This document shows, one piece after another, positions 18,441-26,007 of a stretch of DNA of 32,688 nt; within the stretch, counting starts at the first letter, position 1; every line of letters begins with the position of its first letter. Source of the stretch: Trichosporon coremiiforme. Its lineage: Eukaryota; Basidiomycota; Tremellomycetes; Trichosporonales; Trichosporonaceae. The stretch covers positions 1 to 32,688 of the forward strand of contig BCJJ01000071.1 of the NCBI GenBank assembly GCA_039545355.1. Direction: 5' to 3'. A program made the position numbers and the translations under genes. The notes beneath the pieces are model-generated. The model did no database searches, was not told where the DNA came from, and saw nothing but the letters and a program-made list of their open reading frames with translations.

Positions 18441-18446
18441 TATATA
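18441..18446 (+). promoter_or_regulatory. TATA box of the hydratase gene
   Basis: TATATA at 18441-18446 lies about 58 bases before the start codon at 18504, in the 283-base gap after the carboxylase gene. It supports separate transcription of the two genes. Confidence 0.5.
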
Positions 18447-18503
18447 TTCGTTCATTCCCAGTCCTGCCCACCGCATCGCACCTCGCAATAACCACTAGCA
18501 ACC

Positions 18504-19515
18504 ATGTCTGGACCCGGTGTCGGATTCGAGTACCCCCGCCAGCCCGTCTCGTGGCTCAAGCGCGACGTCCTCCTCTTCGCCAACTCGATCGGCGCCACGG
18601 CCGACGAGCTCCAGTTCCTCTACGAGCTCCACCCCGACTTCAAGACTTTCCCCACCTACCCCATTATCCTCAGTGCGTATAGGGCGCTGGAGGCGCGGGG
18701 CAGCGTTCCACACGCAAGCGATCTGTCTGACCGTTAGAGCTCTCGCTGACACCTCAGCTTTCAAGGGCACCACCCAGGAGGTGCTCGACTTCTACAAGGG
18801 CCAAAAGTCGATCCAGATCCCCGACGTGCCCAAGTTTGACGCCAAGCGTGTCCTCGACGGCCAGCGCCACATCAAATTCCTCAAGCCGCTTCCCACCTCG
18901 TCCGAGGGACGCAAGTTCGAGATCCGCACCAAGGTGAATGGTGTCTGGGACAAGGGCAAGCCCGGATCCGTCGTCGACACCCAGACCGACCTTGTTGACA
19001 GTGAGACTGGCGACGTGTACGCGTCTATCCTCTCGTCCTCGTTCTACGTCGGCCAGGGCGGCTGGGGCGGCCCCAAGGGTCCCGCGAACCAGTCCTACCC
19101 CCCGCCGAAGGGCAAGGCGCCGGACGCGACGCTCGTGAACCAGACGACGAAGGAGACGGCCCTCCTCTATCGCCTGAACGGCGACTACAACCCGCTCCAC
19201 GCGACGCCCGAGCCGGGACAGAAGATGGGCTTCGGCGGCGAGATCATCCACGGCCTCTACTCGTGGAACTCGACCGCCCACGACCTCCTCAAGGCCCTCG
19301 GCAACTCGGACCCCGCCAACATCAAGGAGTACCAAGCCCGCTTCGCCTCTCCGGTCAGGCCAGGAGACAAGCTCGTCACCTCTGTCTGGCGCACCGGCAA
19401 CGTCGACAAGGACGGCTTCGAGGAGATCATCTTCGAGACTAAGGTCGAGGGCGGCAAGGTCTGCCTTTCCAACGGTCGCGCCCTCATCAAGACCGCCGCC
19501 CAGGCTAAGCTCTAA
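18504..19515 (+). CDS. MaoC-type 2-enoyl-CoA hydratase (hydratase 2), peroxisomal -AKL
   Basis: Two exons, 18504-18672 and 18758-19515, encode 308 residues. The 85-base intron starts GTGCGT and ends CTGACACCTCAG; splicing restores the family stretch TYPIILTFKGT. The N-terminal half is the degenerate hot-dog repeat and the C-terminal half carries the hydratase-2 signature YRLNGDYNPLHATP, with D199, N201 and H204, followed by GFGGEIIHGL (H221). The family hydrates trans-2-enoyl-CoA to (3R)-hydroxyacyl-CoA; in most fungi this activity is one domain of the multifunctional Fox2 protein, and stand-alone forms of about 300 residues also occur. The C-terminus AQAKL is a PTS1 match, so peroxisomal beta-oxidation or a related CoA-ester pathway is likely. 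Position just after the carboxylase suggests it may act on the same or a following intermediate; that is inference. Confidence 0.94.
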
Positions 19516-22391
19516 GCCGCCTGCGGTCAGTCAGTCGGCGTAGTAGGCTCCGCACAGATTCCTTCTGGTCGTTAGTGGTAGTGTGTCAGTAGTCAGTAGT
19601 CCATAACGTGCGAGCAGTGTGTAGTAAAAGAATGCAGTCGCGCGCATAACCAGTCCTCCGTCCTTACATCAGAGCCATTGACTTATCCACGGGGCGCCCC
19701 GATTGTACTCCCACTTGGTCTCCATCTCCCCTGCTGCTCGCTTGGAAGGGCCTTCTCGCTGAGCCCATGATAAACCACTCGATCGCCATCGCTCGATGTC
19801 CTCAGCCCATGTTCTCATTCCGACATGCTCCGAATAAGTAGATTATGCTTAACGTGCACAACTCGGTCGGGTGGAACTCGTGGCACGGACGGGTAATGAT
19901 CAGTGGAGCTTTGCCTCCAGTCCCGGGAGCCGAACGCACGGGCTGACATATCTTCAAAAGGAGTCCAGGAAACAACGGGCTGAGGGAGGAGGCTTGCTAT
20001 TGAATTGCGGTTGAATTGCCACACGTCGGTGCTACGCTGATTACATCGCTGTTCCTGTCTCCTCCATAACCCCCTCACCCAGCCTTCTTCTGTTGGGGGA
20101 GCGGTGCATTCGCGCCGCTGGCCGCTCGCGCCGACCCCCATCTTCGTCAGCATTCTCCTCTTCCGACGTCTGCTGCAATTCTGCTTATGCGGGCGAGGTA
20201 AAGTCTGTCGAAAATGGTTCTGTCGGCAGTCTTCAGGTGCAAGTGGACGAATTGTCTCAGGGCTGTACAGGGATTATGCATGCGCCGAACTGAACAGAGC
20301 GCAAAAGCCGCCTCGTTTGACGTCCTCGGTGTGCTCTGGGCAGTCTGGCAAGACATGCCGGCAGAGTTTGTAGTTAGTCATGCTATCCGCGATATGAATT
20401 GGGCCCCGGGAGGCAAACGTCCCTTGGCCGTGTGAGTCGCCTAGCGCGCGCGTCCTTACGTTCTCCTTGCCGCCTGTTTTCGTCCTTTCCTTCGTGCACG
20501 AGTGGGGCTCAGGTCTAGCTTGACTCTCTAGCTTGATCGTGTTCGTGGACTAGGATTGTCAGAAGCACTAATAAGCTAGCATTGTCTGGACACCGAGTAG
20601 TACGCAGACGTCTGTCTCATGGGCCAGCTACCGAGTTTTGGGAGGTGAGAGCCGTGCAGACTGGGTCTCGCTTCGGAGGGGGCTTACATGCCATCACGAT
20701 CGGGCTCAAGACTACCCGCTGCGGAGGAACGGAGCGAGGGGCGAGAGCGTGAGAGCGTGAGAGAGAGAGAGAGTGCGGAGACGGACATATTACGTGCCCC
20801 CTCTCGCTCCGCCAATGGAGGGTCGATACGGGGCTCGGGGCAACCGCATGCGCTGTGTGCTGCGAGCTCGCCCGCAGCGTCCAGCGTGCAGCGGTGCTCG
20901 TCCGGGTTTGCCGGACACCCGCCATGGTGCCTAGTAGAGCCGGTCCGGGACTTCTCACTCAGAAACAGACCTCCAGAATATCAACATTGCGGCATCGTAT
21001 TCTCTGAAAGGCGCACTCCGATACACAGGAAACAACAAGGGAGTGCGTAAGGAGCCGACATGAATGTTGTACGAGACACGTTGCGTAATGAGTACAGGAC
21101 GCGTCGGCCGTTTGTGGCCAGGTACGTCCAGACTTGCGGGACTCTGAGGCGTCCTTCGGTGCTGCAGTGGGACGAATCACAGCGGGTGTTTGGTCCCAAG
21201 GACGCTGGCCGGAGACGTTTGGGACAGCTGTGTCTCTTCTCCTTGCCACAACCGGTTCTTCAGTTCTCGCTGAGCAGTGCGGTTGGTGGACAGACGTACG
21301 GTGCTCGATACGGCGACGCACTCCCGTCCGATCACTCGTAATGCCTCCTTTGGTTCGAGCTTCCATTGTTTCCAATGCCCCATCGAAGACCCACGAAGAA
21401 CTTCGATGCGTGTGAAGCACGCCGTGGTAGGTCGGCCAAGGGCTGAACCAGGACTCTCCAGACTTTCGAGCGCGGCTCCGTTTCAGAAACTACTAGCGCA
21501 AGGGGGTCATTGGTGCATCCGCCGTCTAAGCATAGGTCGTTCCGAGAAAGACGCCGACAGCAGACAACAGCAGGCATGAATAGCTCATCATGAACCCGCC
21601 CTGAGTGCCGAGAAGAGAAGTCCATGGCCCTTGCCGTGGATGGCCCTGACGCTGGCCCGTGTGGCGTCCACGGCAGGTCTAGTTTATGCTGTTCCGCTCA
21701 GCACAGAATTGCCCGAGCCCTGCTCGAGGGGCTCGACGCGGGCAGTCCTCATCAGGCACGACGAGCGGCAGAACGGGCAAAGCTGTCATGGGAGCTCCTT
21801 TATTGCTGCAGAACCCGATGAATGCTGCCCAAGCCTCCGGAAGGGCAAGCCCGGGAGGCGCTCTACGGCTCCATAGGTTCGTGGGTTGCAGCTCGAGCCC
21901 ACTGACCTTCGCGGCTCAACACAGGCTACGGCATCCCCGGTGCGCCTACAATCGATGCTCCCATAGTAGTCTCAGTCCCTGGACCTGGGGTCGGTGTGGC
22001 ACCCACGCTGTTGTTAACTCATTCTGTTTAACCCGCACCTCAGGCGATGATGGTGACTGCTCGGGCTCAGGAATCAACAGCAGAACAACGACATCGCTGC
22101 TATTCTGTGATCGCTCCGCCGGCTCTGTCTTCGAGCAGCCCCCTTGATCCCCAGTCTATCGGACCTGAGCTCGTAGGCCTCTTGGCGCAGAGGGCCGCGT
22201 GTGGATGCGCGGCTCTCGACGAGCGAGCAAGGCTAGTTACCGGCTGTCTGCAGCCGGGAAGAAAACCAATAAAGGTGTATATAAGAAGAGAGCCAGAGCT
22301 GTGATCTGCAAAGCACCCCCGTCTTCTTAGCCGTCAGCCGCCCCTCCCCCGGCCGCCCTCGTCTCTTCTTACCCACCCACACTCGTTTGCC
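19516..22391. other. Gene-poor stretch of 2.9 kb
   Basis: I find no credible gene, tRNA or complete mobile element here. Open frames of up to about 150 codons exist on both strands but have no recognisable motifs, low-complexity composition and no GC-rich third-position bias. A GA-rich microsatellite lies near 20748-20775. A TATATAA element at 22278-22284 belongs to the next gene. The stretch separates the metabolic genes from the block of conserved genes on the telomere side. It could hold a non-coding RNA or a decayed element that cannot be recognised by eye. Confidence 0.4.
22278..22284 (+). promoter_or_regulatory. TATA box of the CPL1-like gene
   Basis: TATATAA at 22278-22284 lies about 108 bases before the start codon at 22392, followed by a pyrimidine-rich leader. 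This is the clearest TATA box in the window and fits a regulated secreted-protein gene. Confidence 0.6.
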
Positions 22392-23312
22392 ATGCTCCTT
22401 GGAGCCCTCCTTGCCGTGCTGGCGATGTTCATGCCCGCCTCGGCCGCCTCGGTCGAGAAGCGCACCTTCTGGGCCGACGACGGCAACAACACGCCCTTCG
22501 TCGGCTGCTACAACACGCTCGCCCTCTGGACGACCATCCTGAACGCCTGGATCACGACGCAGTCCTCTGGCGATGCTTGTGCCAGCTACTGCAACGGCCG
22601 CCAGACCGGCTTCTCGTACTGGGAGCGCTCGACCGGTCTTTGCAAGTGCGCCTACGGCGAGCCCGGATCCTTCATCGGCGTCTCCCTCTTCAAGAACGGC
22701 TACGCCACCGGCTCCCCCGGCAACTGCCCCGGCGGATACTGGGACACACGCGTGCTGCGCTCCCGCTACCAGTTCAAGGGCTGCACTCGCGACCTGAACA
22801 CGAACGGAGCCTTGTTCAACTCGTGGCGCGACCGCCTCTTCTTCAAGGCGATCGGCGTCAAGACCATCTTCCGCCAGGGATGCTCTGGCAACGAGTTCCT
22901 CGTCACCCACCCGACGAGGATCGGTATCTTCTCCTCGTGGTACTGCTACAGCCAGCCCGCCTCCGCCATCCGCTCCGACACCTGCTCCCAGGACACGTAC
23001 TACGTCTACTCGACCACGTCTGGCCCCGTTCCCTCTGGTCTTTGCCGTCGCGCGGAGCCCGCCCGCATCGACGACTTCGCCGAGGAGGACCAGGACTACC
23101 TCGCCGAGCAGTGCAAGAAGCTCGGCCACGAGACATGCTACGCCGACGAGTCCCAGGAGCACTGGGAGTGCGTCGACACCCAGTCCGAGCAGATCTCCTG
23201 CGGCGGATGCCGATGGGGATCGTACAAGCCCCAGGCTAACACCAAGGACGGCATCAACTGCAAGTCCATCAGCAATGACACCACCTGTCTCGCCGGCATG
23301 TGCCGTGACTAA
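22392..23312 (+). CDS. Secreted cysteine-rich protein with WSC-like modules and a CPL1-like domain
   Basis: This intronless gene encodes 306 residues. Residues 1-19 are a signal peptide, and VEKR at 21-24 is a possible Kex2 site, so the mature protein may start at T25. Two cysteine-rich modules follow, about 37-120 and 129-218; both start GC and have similar cysteine order, resembling WSC carbohydrate-binding domains and suggesting an internal duplication. An acidic linker (about 221-238) leads to a C-terminal domain (241-304) with HWECVDTQSEQISCGGC and a CLAGMCRD end, the pattern of the CPL1-like domain found in secreted basidiomycete proteins. The best-known member, Cryptococcus Cpl1, is a secreted protein implicated in host interaction; no such role is claimed here, since WSC fusions may simply bind wall glycans. 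No GPI signal or membrane helix is seen at the C-terminus. Confidence 0.85.
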   Translation: MLLGALLAVLAMFMPASAASVEKRTFWADDGNNTPFVGCYNTLALWTTILNAWITTQSSGDACASYCNGRQTGFSYWERSTGLCKCAYGEPGSFIGVSLFKNGYATGSPGNCPGGYWDTRVLRSRYQFKGCTRDLNTNGALFNSWRDRLFFKAIGVKTIFRQGCSGNEFLVTHPTRIGIFSSWYCYSQPASAIRSDTCSQDTYYVYSTTSGPVPSGLCRRAEPARIDDFAEEDQDYLAEQCKKLGHETCYADESQEHWECVDTQSEQISCGGCRWGSYKPQANTKDGINCKSISNDTTCLAGMCRD

Positions 23313-23400
23313 GCCGATAGCTCATACTTTCTTTCTCTCGTAGACGTTGCGCGTAGACTTGGCTGCGCACCCTTGGGCCTTCGACGGACTTTTCCTTATA

Positions 23401-23445
23401 ATCTTACATCGGACAATCTTACATCGGACAATCTTACATCGGACA
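23401..23445. repeat. Perfect tandem repeat, 15-base unit in three copies
   Basis: The unit ATCTTACATCGGACA is repeated three times without mismatch at 23401-23415, 23416-23430 and 23431-23445. It lies about 90 bases after the CPL1-like stop codon, probably in its 3' untranslated region. The copy number may vary between strains. Confidence 0.9.
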
Positions 23446-23519
23446 GTTACCAGTTGTTATGCATTTTTGCGCATTCACCGTTTATCCTGCTTTCAGTGTA
23501 CACTGCGAGGGACTCGGTC

Positions 23520-23543
23520 GGTCATGTCCTCGGTCATGTCCTC
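23520..23543. repeat. Tandem duplicate, 12-base unit
   Basis: GGTCATGTCCTC occurs twice back to back at 23520-23531 and 23532-23543, followed by a partial third copy. It is the second small tandem repeat in the same convergent 3' region. Confidence 0.85.
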
Positions 23544-23631
23544 GGTCCTGGTCACCTAGTCATTCCAGGCTCAGTCCGGGCGGTATCTTCCAGGGGATGG
23601 GGATCGGACACGTTTTGCATTGGCCAGGTGG

Positions 23632-24054
23632 CTATTGCTGGTTCTGCTGGGCCTGATGCTGGTGCATCTGCTCGTGCATCTGCTGCACGCCGGGCTTGTC
23701 CTCGGGGCTCGCGGCTGCAGGCTTGGCATCAAGGCCCTCGCCGCCGAAGGAAGCCAGGCGGATGATGCGTTGTCCCGTCTTGCTCTCGCGGCGCTTCAGC
23801 TGCCCGCTCATTGGGCCGCAGCCATGGCCAGGGCTGAAGGCGCCCGTCTCCGCGACGGTGGGGTGGGACGGCTGCTCACCCGTGCCCGAGCTGTCGAGGT
23901 AAGCTGAGTCGGGGGCACCGAAGGGGTCGGCAGCGTTGCGGAGGTCGGCGTGGTGCGCCGGCTCAGGGATGGGGATCGCGGCTGGCGCGTTGTTTAGCTT
24001 GGACGTGTCCATCGCCTGGGGTTAGAGCAGCCAAGGGAGGTGACTCACAGTCAT
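23632..24054 (-). CDS. Small unrecognised protein with six-base first exon
   Basis: I do not recognise this family. The model has two exons, 24054-24049 (ATG ACT) and 24015-23632, joined across a 33-base intron that starts GTGAGT and ends CTAACCCCAG, giving 129 residues starting MTAMDTSKLN. Without splicing, an in-frame TAA in the intron stops translation, but the second-exon ATG at 24012 could also start a 126-residue protein. The protein is hydrophilic, with an acidic and proline-rich first half (PIPEPAHHADL), a central TGAFSPGHGCGPMSG segment, a basic LKRRESKTGQRIIRL stretch and a Gln/His/Met-rich tail. No signal peptide or membrane helix is present. It shares a 234-base divergent promoter with the Rpc4 gene. 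The coding call rests on GC-rich codon use, ordered composition and the consensus intron. Confidence 0.6.
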
Positions 24055-24288
24055 GGTGGGCTGTCGATGATGGAGAGACAAGATCTTGGACTGAATGTTG
24101 CCGGGTTGTGCGTGGGTCATGTGCAGCTGCGCCGACACCTCCACCTCCACTTTTGTGCCTTGTGTTGCCATGCGGTCAGTCATCGTCGCCACCAGTGGAA
24201 CGGAAGCAAAAATCCGCTCTCCACCCAGGAGTGAACGTGCCTGCCTCCGACTTATTTGGTTAGGAGAGCCATCCTCCACCACCAGTCA

Positions 24289-25875
24289 ATGTCCGATCCA
24301 GACAGACCACGCCTACCAAAGATGCCAGGCCAGCGCCTCCGTCCGACCAAACCGACACGGCCTCGCGCCTCCTTGGTCGCTGCCGCAGCTGCGAGCGAGT
24401 CGCCCTCGACCTCAGCGCCGGCAGCGGCCCCGGCCCTACAGCCGCTCTTCCTCGATCCAGACGCCGACGATGAGGCAGACAAGAAGCACGACACCATGGA
24501 GGACAGCCAGGAGGACACCCGCGAGCCTGCCCCGCCAGCACCGACACAGGTGACGCAGCCGACAGCCTCGAGCTCACAGGTCCAGGGTGCCCGCACCGAG
24601 CCGGTCAAGATGAAGTTCAAGCCGAAAATGCCGATCCGCCGTGCCATGCAGGAGGACGCCAAGCCGGATGTGTCTTCCTCGTCTTCCTCCTCTCGTGGTC
24701 GTGGGGGTATTCGCGGTCGAGGACGAGGTGGAATGCGTGGTGGCCGTGGTGGTGCAGCTGCAGTTTCGACCATCGCCGCTGGTCCCTTTGGCGGCAACCG
24801 CCCCGCCTCACGCCGTGTCGTCGCACCTCCCCCGCCGAGCAGGGGTATGGAGACCGTCGCCGTCGAGGTGTACTCTGACAATGAGGACGGCTCTCGCCCT
24901 GGCGTCATCGACATTGACGCTGTCAGTGGTCTCTCCGAGTCAGCCCCGACGTCTGTGTACCGTGCCCGCGACCTGGATGGTGGCAAAGCAGCGGCCAAGG
25001 CGAAGGAGAAGGAGAAGATCAAGGCACAGAAGGAGCGGAAACGGCGGCAGAAGCTCGTGCGTGCTGCTGTCACTGGCGAGGCGCCAGGCGACGTCTTCGT
25101 CAAGGCTGAGCCCGTGTCGCCATCTCGTCCCGGCGCCCCACTTCCCACGACAGCAGCAGACGACATGGACGTTGAGCGCGAGGGCGACAGCATGATTCCG
25201 GCCGACCAGACGCAGGACCGTGACGAGGCCGGCCGTCGTGTCCGCGCCCTCACGTCCGTCACTGATGTCTCTACGATGAGCGGCACACCAGACGTGAATG
25301 AGGCGCAGCGTGTCGATCTCTCGGAGAGTGAGGACGAGGAGTTCGAGGAGGACCTTGGCGGTGACTTTGTGCTTGTCCCTGGTGGAGAGCACCCGGAGGA
25401 CAAGCTGTTCACATTCCAGTTCCCCCACATGTTCCCCAAGTTCAAGCCACCTCCTGAGCCTGTCACGGAAGTGCCTGAGGGAGAGGGTGAGAAGCCCGAG
25501 GAGAAGAAGGAGGAGAAGCCCAAGCTCGCCGCGCGCAAGAAGCTGCCCCCACCCCCGACTGGACGTATCGGCTCCCTCATCGTGCTCAAGAGCGGAAAGG
25601 TCAAGATGGTTATGGGCTCAGGTGACAACGCGGTCGTCATGGACGTCAGCCCTGGTGTGAGCCCGACCTTCCTCCAGACCCTTGTGCATGTGGACCAGAA
25701 GAACAAGACGCTGGCTGTTGCCGGAGAAGTGCACAAGAGCTACGTCGTCACGCCTGACGTGGACCGCTTGCTTGATGAGCTCTTCATCAATGGTGGCGAG
25801 ACGCCGGGCGACCGCGAGAAGCGTGCCATGCGCCAAGTCAAGATGGAGCGTGGGGTTAAGATTGAGCTGGACTAG
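24289..25875 (+). CDS. RPC53: RNA polymerase III subunit Rpc4 (Rpc53-type)
   Basis: This intronless gene encodes 528 residues. The protein is a nuclear subunit of RNA polymerase III, which with Rpc37 forms a TFIIF-like dimer needed for termination and reinitiation on tRNA and 5S genes. The conserved part is the C-terminus: GRIGSLIVLKSGKVKMVMG, then NAVVMDVSPGVSPTFLQ and the VDQKNKTLAVAGEV strand. The N-terminal two thirds is low-complexity, as in relatives, with an Arg/Gly-rich patch (about 136-157), KMKFKPKMPIRR before it, a Lys/Glu-rich probable coiled segment (KAAAKAKEKEKIKAQKERK) and acidic runs. The start at 24289 gives MSDPDRPRLPK; an in-frame frame extension upstream lacks support. It diverges from the small gene and converges with Pho81, with 132 bases between stops. 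The call is secure on the C-terminal domain. Confidence 0.9.
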   Translation: MSDPDRPRLPKMPGQRLRPTKPTRPRASLVAAAAASESPSTSAPAAAPALQPLFLDPDADDEADKKHDTMEDSQEDTREPAPPAPTQVTQPTASSSQVQGARTEPVKMKFKPKMPIRRAMQEDAKPDVSSSSSSSRGRGGIRGRGRGGMRGGRGGAAAVSTIAAGPFGGNRPASRRVVAPPPPSRGMETVAVEVYSDNEDGSRPGVIDIDAVSGLSESAPTSVYRARDLDGGKAAAKAKEKEKIKAQKERKRRQKLVRAAVTGEAPGDVFVKAEPVSPSRPGAPLPTTAADDMDVEREGDSMIPADQTQDRDEAGRRVRALTSVTDVSTMSGTPDVNEAQRVDLSESEDEEFEEDLGGDFVLVPGGEHPEDKLFTFQFPHMFPKFKPPPEPVTEVPEGEGEKPEEKKEEKPKLAARKKLPPPPTGRIGSLIVLKSGKVKMVMGSGDNAVVMDVSPGVSPTFLQTLVHVDQKNKTLAVAGEVHKSYVVTPDVDRLLDELFINGGETPGDREKRAMRQVKMERGVKIELD

Positions 25876-26007
25876 AGCGGATAGACTGTATATTAGATGT
25901 ATATTTTGCTTCATCCTGGTGCACGGTGCTTGTAAGGTGTGTGCATTAAGACCTCGTGATCAACAAATGAAATGAGACTAGACTACGATGTACTACGCTT
26001 CTACTAC

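Larger units (their letters stand above)
23313..23631. other. Convergent 3' intergenic region with two short tandem repeats
   Basis: This 319-base gap lies between the stops of the CPL1-like gene and the small minus-strand gene. No gene is seen. It contains the 15-base triplicate at 23401-23445 and a 12-base duplicate, GGTCATGTCCTC, at 23520-23543. Confidence 0.5.

Noticed and set aside
20959..21420. A 153-codon minus-strand open frame in the gene-poor stretch
   Set aside because: No domain, membrane helix or signal is visible, and third positions are not GC-biased as in the real genes.
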